14,017 nucleotides of DNA from Rickettsiales bacterium (lineage in GTDB: Bacteria; Pseudomonadota; Alphaproteobacteria; Rs-D84; CACZYB01): assembly GCA_031276335.1 (NCBI GenBank), contig JAISNH010000079.1:1-14017 (forward strand), in the 5' to 3' direction. Below are positions 10,901-14,017 of the stretch, piece by piece; the first letter of the stretch is position 1, and each line of letters opens with the position of its first letter. Below the pieces are notes generated by a model. The model saw nothing but the letters and a program-made list of their open reading frames with translations, ran no database searches and was not told the DNA's origin. Position numbers and translations under genes: made by a program.

Positions 10901-11482
10901 CTCCGCTCGCAGCAGTCCGGCAACGCCGCGACCATGAGCCTGTTCCAGCAGAACCGGCACGGCGTCACGGCCGCCCTTACCGCCTTCACCACGACGCCCA
11001 TGCAGTATCTCAGGAAGATGAACGACGCCTACGTCATGTATATGAACGGAGAAATATCTACGGCGGAATTCGCGAAGATAGAGGGCAATTACGTATTCCT
11101 GCAAGCCGCGCTCGCCTACTTCGCGGGGCTGTTGTGGAAGTCTATACGCGACTGGGGGAACGACGATGACGAAGAGCTTGTGTCCCTTTCCGCGCTCCTT
11201 CAGGAAATCGTGCTGACCCCGTTCAAGGGATTGCCGTTCGTGAACGATGTCATGGGCGCGTTCTATGCCGCGCTTTCGGGCGAACGCCGGATGCAATCTC
11301 CTTCGATACTCGGCCTTTCCGATTTCTATGCCGCCGCTATGAAATTGTCGAAAGTCATAGCGAACGGCGAGGTGGAGCTCGAGGATGCGGTAAGGATGTT
11401 GGAGCCGTTCATCGAGGCGGCGACCGCGGCCCCCGTCGGCACCGTGCGGCGTACTGTGAAGGGAGTTTTTAACTTGCAATGA
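4898..11482 (+). CDS. Giant phage polyvalent protein with PBECR-like, ART, LPD3-like, zincin-like and LPD38-like domains
   Basis: A 2194-residue protein in the position of T7 gp16, the injected inner-core protein. Visible blocks: hydrophobic stretches near residues 198-225 and 316-332; a barnase/EndoU/colicin-E5-like (PBECR) nuclease fold about 550-670, with H589 and H594 in VKHDVRRHNLT; an ART-PolyVal ADP-ribosyltransferase about 719-923, with FKRWFGDS, Y745-H746-G-T, GFYFTD (Y772) and FEPTQIKSA (E899, Q902); an LPD3-like domain about 942-1067 (ETNHRGSVESLRFLPAV, then GNLYYNLN); a zincin-like peptidase region about 1130-1225 with H1141-E-L-V-G-H1146; a charged coiled coil about 1262-1342; and an LPD38-like region about 1740 to the end with GLNPSVFFKQLVS and late hydrophobic helices. 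No lytic transglycosylase is evident. Polyvalent proteins are thought to be injected with the DNA and to modify or cut host targets. The ATG at 4898 overlaps the previous gene; ATG 4916 or TTG 4901 (AAGGA five bases upstream) are alternatives. Confidence 0.85.
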   Translation: MLQKDDMTVADLGAGWKEIPEGEFDVWVRGPQSVVKAYTKDTGADVNARLQLDLNRVEYLKRGTYLKRPLDDKDYMAVNLLQGFGRAAANNLVDIYTAAKEGVENVADLLGEDDPRDRQYARKLEKARANLYLAPHWDEVKSYIDRQFKDTKSARLRDRLSELEKQNARMKASISKGLGIQQDDENFMTDLGGGFWQLGKSLALNVGLGGMGAIAFYAAEKYPRYYTERRLAGQSAGNSSGVALAAAAVDGFLERWGSEIFLKHLSERMFWSRLAKAGLGEAIEELEQAPAQALFMNDVRGQSWGDVFKEGVYSASIAAITGAVGGAAAGGERTAYRRDTAALGGAGYNVGQSAAIIDRARQAGAELGAGAEAGVKAGAFAARSDPSESGREKFVADLKKAGMPEKTASAVAKIAYDFSNFDEEFREEGARALNEQVDPVKFPDADYSKVVPLARDAYQREARDWDVRRDVRESISGIDGKRADGIAALIQANLNAEAEALGTTPRALWEREKLRFEFVNDNAPDISAAGASDATGTYRQSAAMYRNPRQSIGEFVDYVQANPDAKKSFMQYRTAGGVELDLPSDTVKHDVRRHNLTKKQWGGILENLDNVEDWRVGPRKADGGMPLFLKIDVDGKKYGVQADLMRTGRIVINTAFPETGTKGIEAWMKKGRGAGLPSADSDDSGFTGTSPAAAAVAGHPLSQIISEVSGNVKAQKPVDVNSPAFKRWFGDSVFKDRGDNPIRFYHGTGAEFSEFSEDRQGRRGNHYGYGFYFTDSYGEAEDFARNGLKPMEVYLSASNPFYMGSKDVGVFKNVFGKWMLENRGEQAVDEILGKVRENGIAYGIDYYFHRYSPFAQYNYMQELIQDAGYDAIVNAESAEDIKDIAGNDDREALIISVFEPTQIKSAVSNTGDFDPDNPNIYYSREDTDGSVLFEREEILESDGIAFPKFKDLAEARSTALDYYKKNLRGTVLERQGLGPVRFSNAGIKETNHRGSVESLRFLPAVREIIMTGTIGAEQELRHARKDGIVAFVPVRKAVSLEGKTHVVEVLLGKDGKGNLYYNLNERGNRPVDRGNSPASDGIYYQNIQNQEGDVNIKVSGEVSGNVNSEDTDARGSVRGLYDRTERLIRVFENGDVDTIIHELVGHHFTLSRIRHAIDSGNTESLRPLMEYYQVDDASELMSTRIQEDLAKNAITYFKTSEAPTPGLRQYFEQFREWLAQIWDTLVSKRLVERSALAPEVSEFFDSLFSEGAGQNPGSGKMVANLVSELKRVRAEKSRIARLAESAGTEADYLKKRMRDWKGEMRERSERIAAGKVRAYEELKERLRESEERLSLMRKTLYNEALKAADGDAEIQAQLFKRINAVKTFRSMSEIMEDIWNRREQVVSRMIYRANMETIDKLVRSTKPYASNMGKMDYTSNMMARELRELNKLPKYRKAEKFREFVKKNPYVEEFLKGEARPDVDAWDMFRAQYLLYASGGWGAVSKLPEIQMEYPLASESGMEELYDRAADLSRYPSPEMGENLIERLKEFIAQGKSLKNADDTKHALEIREKIASLKKSVGARKTSFASRTLNNWSGDWNSYLVMLFGKKAADEYDMAVELNRARDRANASVDEYAVDAGVRAYGLKSKADFIGKMEENSRPVTTAVSRYRSEDGKVSEYKYEDKDALTKNQIIYLWLQYRNEKTAESMDATYGKEQLARLFSYLAPADMEFGMSLAAGAQSWYDQVNPVYVQVFGMDMPRLSGFYFPRRSEHTPTDLDLLGFFADPSDPSMLKRRNHFVFVKPTDAFQVMKSHAAASAYMAEAGLKYREIREIFGSSELQKAVKSKFGDAALSQFKKLVTGQSLMGNRKVQDGFSSTISRMVGNFSLAKIGLNPSVFFKQLVSVTNYSVDVADGSFTRRLISNIFSLRETLDFFKSEPELARFVEQRFNSGFNDITSRVLSDAGSSHAGLKYGWSRAMSALTRAGDILPIMAGGRAMIEYQVENGVPMADAVRNFERSTLRSQQSGNAATMSLFQQNRHGVTAALTAFTTTPMQYLRKMNDAYVMYMNGEISTAEFAKIEGNYVFLQAALAYFAGLLWKSIRDWGNDDDEELVSLSALLQEIVLTPFKGLPFVNDVMGAFYAALSGERRMQSPSILGLSDFYAAAMKLSKVIANGEVELEDAVRMLEPFIEAATAAPVGTVRRTVKGVFNLQ
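7014..7035 (+). repeat. Linker repeat A, copy 1 (22 bp, before ART domain)
   Basis: Identical over 22 bases to 8196-8217. It starts GCGAAGTTTCCGGCAA and encodes SEVSGNV-like linker sequence. It lies just before the ADP-ribosyltransferase block of the giant gene. Its partner lies after the LPD3-like block, so the pair brackets both domains. Confidence 0.9.
7057..7070 (+). repeat. Linker repeat B, copy 1 (14 bp)
   Basis: CAACAGCCCTGCGT, identical to 8119-8132, encoding an NSPA motif. Here it leads into FKRWFGDS of the ART domain; the second copy follows the LPD3-like domain and leads into SDGIYYQN. Confidence 0.85.
7668..7682 (+). repeat. Linker repeat C, copy 1 (15 bp, between ART and LPD3-like domains)
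   Basis: GCGAAGACACGGACG, identical to 8220-8234, encoding EDTD. The two copies bracket the LPD3-like block alone, which is what insertion or exchange of that block by recombination between short repeats would leave. Confidence 0.85.
8119..8132 (+). repeat. Linker repeat B, copy 2 (14 bp)
   Basis: Second exact copy of CAACAGCCCTGCGT from 7057-7070, here just after the LPD3-like domain. The preceding bases (CCGGTGGA here, CCAGTGGA in copy 1) are also similar, so the real homology is longer than the exact match. Confidence 0.85.
8196..8217 (+). repeat. Linker repeat A, copy 2 (22 bp, before zincin-like region)
   Basis: Second exact copy of the 22-base repeat at 7014-7035, encoding GEVSGNVN. 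It lies two bases before copy 2 of repeat C, so the linker leading into the peptidase region combines both repeat types. Confidence 0.9.
8220..8234 (+). repeat. Linker repeat C, copy 2 (15 bp)
   Basis: Second exact copy of GCGAAGACACGGACG from 7668-7682, in the same reading frame (EDTD). It leads into RGSVRGLYDRTERL at the front of the zincin-like region. Confidence 0.85.
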
Positions 11483-11601
11483 TTTTAACAATAGGAGGCA
11501 AGCGCCGCGTCGCCGAGCTCGCGGCCTTCGTGGAGGCATCCGTGTCGCTTCCCGTCGGCACCATACGCCGGCACGCGAAGCGCGCGGGTTTGATTGAATA
11601 G
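11479..11601 (+). CDS. Small 40-aa ORF resembling the C-terminus of the preceding giant protein
   Basis: ATG at 11479 shares bases with the TGA of the giant gene (ATGA overlap), so it could be translated by coupling. The 40-residue product contains KRRVAELAAFVEA and LPVGTIRRHAKRAGLIE. Aligned without gaps, it matches the last part of the giant protein (AVRMLEPFIEA, APVGTVRRTVKG) at about 12 of 30 positions, including P-V-G-T-x-R-R; at DNA level CCCGTCGGCACC is shared exactly. It is therefore probably a diverged tandem copy of the giant gene's 3' end, or a genuine small protein of the same family. The RRVAELA..VGTIRRHAKRAGLI pattern also resembles a helix-turn-helix, so a small DNA-binding protein is an alternative. 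A perfect AGGAGG lies inside the ORF (11492-11497) with no suitable start behind it. Confidence 0.45.
   Translation: MILTIGGKRRVAELAAFVEASVSLPVGTIRRHAKRAGLIE
11503..11522 (+). repeat. 20-bp direct repeat, left copy, flanking the toxin-antitoxin cassette
   Basis: CGCCGCGTCGCCGAGCTCGC occurs here and, without mismatch, at 12958-12977. In both places it encodes RRVAELA in frame from a nearby ATG, and the similarity continues for about 15 bases (TTCGTGG shared). It lies inside the 40-aa ORF. Confidence 0.9.
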
Positions 11602-11630
11602 GAATAGCAAGGAAACAACTGCGGCGTAAA

Positions 11631-11655
11631 ATCCCTATTTCGGATGTTTGTTTTT
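11631..11655 (+). terminator. Weak possible terminator after the late operon
   Basis: ATCC (11631-11634) pairs with GGAT (11642-11645) across a seven-base loop, followed by GTTTGTTTTT. The stem is only four pairs, so this is tentative. It is the only T-rich tail with a preceding hairpin in the gap between the late operon and the next promoter. Confidence 0.2.
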
Positions 11656-11690
11656 CCGGCCAGCAAGTACGACTATATTCGCACCATGAA

Positions 11691-11719
11691 TTGACTTGAC
11701 GGAGCTTTTGTAGTATAAT
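11691..11719 (+). promoter_or_regulatory. Strong sigma-70-type promoter for the VapBC45-like pair
   Basis: TTGACT at 11691-11696, a 17-base spacer and TATAAT at 11714-11719 match the sigma-70 consensus almost perfectly. The start of transcription would fall near 11726, leaving a leader of under 20 bases with AAAGGGAG just before the ATG at 11743. The pair therefore has its own promoter and need not depend on phage late transcription. I see no clear palindromic operator over it. Confidence 0.8.
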
Positions 11720-11742
11720 AACATGGAATAAAAGGGAGCAAC

Positions 11743-12417
11743 ATGGGAATCAGTGACAAGTACACCGGCATCGGCATCTACACGTATTCGGAAGCGGCGG
11801 CTCTTCTTAGGTTATCTCCACGTGTCATAAAAGGGCTTGTCCACGGATATAAATATGGTGCCCGGAATGGCCGTCGCGTGCTGCATTCAAGCAAGGCGAT
11901 AACTTTTGATGGCCGGGAATACCTGACCTTTTACGACTTGATGGAAGTAAAGTTCATAAGTTATTTCCTCAAGGTAGGAATAAAGCGGGACAAGATAGCC
12001 AGGGAGTACCGTAAGGCAGCCGAGGAGCAGAATAAACCTTTCCCGTTCGCGACGAGATTCACGACCGACGGCAAGTGCATATTCGGCGATAACAAAGCCA
12101 TACTTCTTGATATGGAGGACGAACAGTACGCCATGCGTGGCTGTTTCGACCAAATCCTATACGAAGGGGTAGATATAGGAAGCGACAATCGGATAAATTC
12201 TTGGAGGCCTTTTCCTAACAATACGCCCGAGGTCATCTTGAATCCGCGTATAAAATTTGGGCGTCCGATATTGATTGAATACGGCGTGCCGACTCGTACC
12301 CTGTTCGATGCCTGCAACGCTGAAAAGGGGAACATCAGGAAAGTATCCGAATGGTACGGAGTGCCAGAAAATCTCATAGGGCAGGCCGTCGAGTTCGAAA
12401 GTAGGATTAGGGTGTGA
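11743..12417 (+). CDS. VapB45-like antitoxin: MerR-like N-terminus plus DUF433 C-terminus
   Basis: A 224-residue protein. Residues 12-35 (TYSEAAALLRLSPRVIKGLV) look like a MerR-type helix-turn-helix. The middle (about 60-150) is a charged helical and beta region. The last 65 residues carry the DUF433 pattern: NPRIKFGRPILIEYGVPT, then KVSEWYGVPENLIGQAVEFE. This layout and length match the antitoxin of the M. tuberculosis VapBC45 type (Rv2018), which partners a PIN-like toxin encoded just downstream. That is the arrangement here, with the stop sharing its last base with the next ATG. The ATG at 11743 has a good ribosome site (AAAGGGAG). It would neutralise the toxin and probably repress its own promoter. 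The region is less G+C-rich than the phage late genes, consistent with separately acquired cargo. Confidence 0.75.
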   Translation: MGISDKYTGIGIYTYSEAAALLRLSPRVIKGLVHGYKYGARNGRRVLHSSKAITFDGREYLTFYDLMEVKFISYFLKVGIKRDKIAREYRKAAEEQNKPFPFATRFTTDGKCIFGDNKAILLDMEDEQYAMRGCFDQILYEGVDIGSDNRINSWRPFPNNTPEVILNPRIKFGRPILIEYGVPTRTLFDACNAEKGNIRKVSEWYGVPENLIGQAVEFESRIRV

Positions 12418-12839
12418 TGCTACTTGTCTTCGACGAAAACATTCCGATAAGGGTTGCTGAACTTCTTCAAAGTATGAACGAGGAGGAGGGGCTTGTAATA
12501 GAGCATAACTATACTTTGGGCCTCCGTGGATTCTTGGATACGGAATTCATCAAGGCGATAAAAACTAAGGCTGGCACGAACAAATGCGCCATAGTCACCG
12601 GGGATGGGAGGATGTTAAAGAGAAAGCCCGAAATTCAGGCGTTGAAGGACAATGGTATTATAGATTTTATCTGCGCGCCTTCTTTTACTGACAAGCCCTT
12701 GTTCGACCGAGCGGCGTATATCCTGAATTCGTGGTTTGCTATACTTGATAAGTTGAAAAAAGCTAAGCCTGGCGACGTATACGTGCTTCCTGCTTGTCGT
12801 GGACATTGGACTGCGCCGTCGGATATAAAAAAGAAATAG
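12417..12839 (+). CDS. VapC45-like toxin: PIN-like ribonuclease domain
   Basis: A 140-residue protein whose ATG at 12417 overlaps the antitoxin stop by one base (TGATG); a GTG at 12414 is in frame but less likely. It opens with LLVFDENIP, placing an acidic pair (D6, E7) at the end of the first strand. The family pattern follows: D41 and E43 in FLDTEFIKAI, D63 in AIVTGDGRMLKRKPE, and E72. This matches the PIN-like (PIN_10/DUF5615-type) proteins paired with DUF433 antitoxins, such as Rv2019 (138 residues), a near-identical length. The expected activity is metal-dependent RNA cleavage when the antitoxin is lost; the RNA target cannot be read from sequence. All expected acidic residues appear intact, so the toxin is probably functional. 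Confidence 0.75.
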   Translation: MLLVFDENIPIRVAELLQSMNEEEGLVIEHNYTLGLRGFLDTEFIKAIKTKAGTNKCAIVTGDGRMLKRKPEIQALKDNGIIDFICAPSFTDKPLFDRAAYILNSWFAILDKLKKAKPGDVYVLPACRGHWTAPSDIKKK

Positions 12840-12852
12840 TATCCAGTTTCCC

Positions 12853-12879
12853 ACGATTTTCATCGCCAGAAAAAATCGT
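12853..12879. repeat. Inverted repeat after the VapC45-like gene
   Basis: ACGATTTT (12853-12860) and AAAATCGT (12872-12879) form a perfect 8-bp stem around an 11-base loop, 13 bases after the toxin stop. No T-run follows on the plus strand, so it is not a standard intrinsic terminator. It could stabilise the mRNA end. Confidence 0.4.
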
Positions 12880-12939
12880 ACGGATTACTGGCCGCCTACA
12901 GCAGGCTCCATTGTATGCCCTCCAGCCTCCGGCCGACCC

Positions 12940-12999
12940 ATGAAAGGCCTAATCAAACGCCGCGTCGCCGAGCTCGCTACGTTCGTGGGGGAAGCTTAG
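12940..12999 (+). pseudogene. Truncated copy of the small C-terminal-repeat ORF
   Basis: ATG at 12940 opens a 19-codon frame with IKRRVAELATFVGEA and a stop at 12997. Compared with the 40-aa ORF at 11479-11601 it shares KRRVAELA-FV-EA and then breaks off; weak DNA similarity to the continuation (the PVGTIRR part) persists out of frame up to about 13015. I read it as a decayed copy of the same 3' end of the giant gene. Confidence 0.5.
12958..12977 (+). repeat. 20-bp direct repeat, right copy, flanking the toxin-antitoxin cassette
   Basis: Exact partner of 11503-11522. The interval between the copies (about 1.4 kb) holds the promoter, both genes of the VapBC45-like pair and an inverted repeat, so the cassette is delimited by these copies. 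Confidence 0.9.
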
Positions 13000-13020
13000 T
13001 GTCCCGCGCCTCGATGCGGC

Positions 13021-13413
13021 TCAACTCCAATCCTCGACCTTCAAACCCTTTATTCTTCCGAAATGTTTAGTGTTGTGGGTGATCAAAATCGCTCCTATGG
13101 ACATAGCGGCCGCCGCTATCAGCATGTCCATATTCTCAAGCGGAGCACCCGGACGTTCAAGCCCCAACCTTATTTTGCCATAATACTCCGCCGAATCTAT
13201 ATCAAAATCCTTGATGCACAGTTTTCCAAGGACTATGCTTACTTCGTCCGCCAGCTTTGTGGAGCCTTTCTTCTCTAGTCCATACATCAATTCGGCATAG
13301 GTTATCGCGCTGACGAATATTTCGTCTTCCTCGTGCATCTTGAGGTTTTTTATGATGGAAGGATTCCCCCTCACGGCAAGGCTCACTATATCCGTATCGA
13401 GCATGTATTTCAT
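13021..13413 (-). CDS. vapC: VapC toxin, PIN-domain ribonuclease
   Basis: A 130-residue leftward gene. It begins MKYMLDTDIVSLAV with D6 and D8 at the end of strand 1, followed by the PIN residues E41 (SAITYAELMYGL) and D96 (LENMDMLIAA), and ends with a THNTKHFGRIKGLKVEDW block typical of VapC/FitB-like toxins. The length is normal for the family. VapC proteins are Mg-dependent endoribonucleases that cut tRNA or rRNA when freed from VapB; the exact target here is unknown. Its start overlaps the end of the antitoxin gene by four bases, the usual coupling in vapBC operons. It converges on the VapBC45-like pair, with the truncated repeat copy between them. The active-site set appears complete. 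Confidence 0.92.
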   Translation of the reverse strand: MKYMLDTDIVSLAVRGNPSIIKNLKMHEEDEIFVSAITYAELMYGLEKKGSTKLADEVSIVLGKLCIKDFDIDSAEYYGKIRLGLERPGAPLENMDMLIAAAAMSIGAILITHNTKHFGRIKGLKVEDWS

Positions 13414-13640
13414 AGCTCTATCTCCCTAGGCTTGTCGTGTATCAATTCGCGGTACACCGAGAAAGTCGGATCGCCCTTGAAGTTTTTGAATATCTCTGCC
13501 CATGTCTTGTTCGGCTTTTCGGAAAGTATAACTTTCCCATTGTGTTTCCTTACATAAACTTCGTTGCTGCTAAAGCGGAACTCCTTGGGAAGCCTTACCG
13601 CTTGGGAGCGACCTGTTGTAAAAACCTTTGCTACGTCCAT
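13410..13640 (-). CDS. vapB: VapB antitoxin, AbrB/SpoVT-type DNA-binding domain
   Basis: A 76-residue protein encoded first in the leftward operon. Residues 3-45 form the AbrB/MazE-like swapped-hairpin domain (KVFTTGRSQAVRLPKEFRF, then VYVRKHNGKVILS). The C-terminal tail (about 46-76, WAEIFKNFKGDPTF and so on) is the part expected to wrap around and block VapC. The ATG at 13640 is preceded by AAAGGGC on the minus strand, six bases away. VapB with VapC usually represses the operon; the 24-bp perfect palindrome over its promoter is the obvious operator. Confidence 0.92.
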   Translation of the reverse strand: MDVAKVFTTGRSQAVRLPKEFRFSSNEVYVRKHNGKVILSEKPNKTWAEIFKNFKGDPTFSVYRELIHDKPREIEL

Positions 13641-13657
13641 TTTTTGCCCTTTGTTAT

Positions 13658-13681
13658 TGATATATATTTAAATATATATCA
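13658..13681. promoter_or_regulatory. 24-bp perfect palindrome, probable VapB/VapBC operator
   Basis: Each half reads TGATATATATTT (minus or plus alike), giving a perfect 12+12 palindrome with no spacer, 17 bases upstream of the vapB start. It contains the -10 element of the leftward promoter, so a bound VapB or VapBC complex would exclude RNA polymerase. Operator function is inferred from position and symmetry. Confidence 0.7.
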
Positions 13682-13701
13682 TATTTTTGATTTAATGTCA
13701 A
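13673..13701 (-). promoter_or_regulatory. Promoter of the vapBC operon
   Basis: On the minus strand TTGACA (13701-13696), a 17-base spacer and TATATA (13678-13673) form a good sigma-70 promoter. Transcription would start near 13666, inside the palindrome, and run leftward into vapB. Confidence 0.75.
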
Positions 13702-13931
13702 GCACTTTTTTCAAAAATATCATTTCCCTGGATCTCCCCCCGGCCGCCCTGTTTTCTGTCATTTCCGACATCAAAACCGCAGAAAATCGACTTATGTGAT
13801 CCCTGTTTGGGCCGGCGAATACGGATAGTTTTGGAAAAACAGAACATCCCGGACAGGTTTTGGTACAAATTTCTTTACAAAATTTTATAATCTTCTCATA
13901 ACTACTTCATTTTATTGATGAAATTCGGTTT
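13702..13931. other. Gene-free stretch between vapBC promoter and tRNA fragment
   Basis: I see no convincing gene here. The left part is of mixed composition with a short inverted repeat (TTTTCTG and CAGAAAA around 13752-13787). The right part, from about 13850, is AT-rich and holds two similar direct words, TACAAATTT and TACAAAATTT. AT-rich DNA with short repeats next to an att core could be integrase arm-site DNA, but this is speculative. Confidence 0.4.
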
Positions 13932-13987
13932 GAGTATCTACCTTGCCAAGGTCGAGGCCGAGGGTTCGAGCCCCTTCACTTGCTCCA
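13932..13987 (+). tRNA. 3' fragment of tRNA-Gly (GCC), 5' half missing
   Basis: The sequence folds as the 3' two thirds of a tRNA. The anticodon loop TTGCCAA (13943-13949) has anticodon GCC; the flanking 5-bp stem is CTACC/GGTCG with one T-C mismatch. There follow a 5-base variable region, a T-arm GAGGG-TTCGAGC-CCCTT (13960-13976), the acceptor strand CACTTGC (13977-13983), T as discriminator and an encoded CCA (13985-13987). The matching 5' acceptor strand would be GCAAGTG; it and a proper D-arm are absent upstream. It is therefore a remnant, as left at the distal end of an element integrated into a tRNA gene, not a working tRNA. Confidence 0.8.
13940..13987. other. Probable attachment-site core (prophage end) in tRNA-Gly
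   Basis: Elements that integrate into tRNA genes duplicate the 3' part of the gene. The tRNA match stops abruptly to the left, and the only unpaired position of the anticodon stem is at 13939/13953 (T against C), where a normal gene would pair. That places the left limit of the shared core at about 13940. The right limit is not visible without the other junction. Confidence 0.55.
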
Positions 13988-13990
13988 AAT

Positions 13991-14017
13991 AAAACCGCGG
14001 AAATTCTGCGGTTTTTT
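13991..14017 (+). terminator. Rho-independent terminator behind the tRNA-Gly remnant
   Basis: ACCGCGGA (13994-14001) pairs with TCTGCGGT (14005-14012) through eight pairs, one of them G-T, around loop AAT, followed by a T-run to the end of the window. Upstream A residues extend the stem. It would be the host's original tRNA terminator. Confidence 0.85.

Noticed and set aside
13437..13799. A 120-codon plus-strand frame across vapB and its promoter
   Set aside because: It is antisense to the well-supported vapB gene and runs through its promoter and palindrome. It has no ribosome site and no recognisable domain.
13863..13891. TATAAT at 13886-13891 as a promoter reading into the tRNA remnant
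   Set aside because: TTTACA is only six bases upstream, and at proper spacing the sequence (GTACAA) is a poor -35. The downstream RNA would be a broken tRNA.
1..14017. CRISPR array or complete insertion sequence
   Set aside because: I found no regularly spaced repeat-spacer pattern and no transposase gene or terminal inverted repeats. The repeats present are pairs tied to linkers or to the giant gene's 3' end.

Overview
The window reads as the right-hand end of a prophage: the tail and ejection part of a podovirus late operon, a short accessory (moron) zone with two toxin-antitoxin pairs, and the junction with the host chromosome at a tRNA-Gly remnant. The host is a bacterium. The phage genes are G+C-rich (77% in a 60-base sample at 5581-5640), use ATA for isoleucine and AGG for arginine often, and do not let me name a genus. 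No integrase, terminase, capsid or lysis gene lies in the window, so most of the element is to the left.

Positions 1-11601, all rightward and tightly coupled (ATGA overlaps or very short gaps): a large tail-nozzle protein of the T7 gp12 type, open at the left edge; a 245-aa alanine-rich protein resembling gp14-like internal virion proteins; a 504-aa helical protein in the gp15 position; and a 2194-aa giant in the gp16 position. The giant has the make-up of a phage polyvalent protein. In order I see a PBECR-like nuclease fold, an ART-PolyVal ADP-ribosyltransferase, an LPD3-like domain, a zincin-like peptidase region with an unusual HExxGH motif, a coiled coil, and an LPD38-like C-terminal half. 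Such proteins are thought to be packaged in the virion and injected with the DNA, where the enzymatic domains act early in the host. Three pairs of exact short repeats bracket the ART and LPD3 blocks, and the ART block is locally much poorer in G+C, which suggests domain-cassette exchange. A coupled 40-aa ORF after the giant gene looks like a diverged second copy of its C-terminal end.

Positions 11602-13020: a VapBC45-like toxin-antitoxin pair (MerR-like/DUF433 antitoxin, PIN-like toxin) under a near-consensus promoter. It is flanked by a perfect 20-bp direct repeat that belongs to the duplicated 3' end of the giant gene.

Positions 13021-13701, leftward: a classical vapBC operon whose promoter -10 is embedded in a perfect 24-bp palindrome.

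Positions 13702-14017: a gene-free stretch, then the 3' part of a tRNA-Gly(GCC) gene without its 5' half, followed by a rho-independent terminator. This is the probable attachment-site junction. The two toxin-antitoxin pairs sit between the virion genes and the att site, where lysogenically expressed cargo is often found, and would be expected to stabilise the element.
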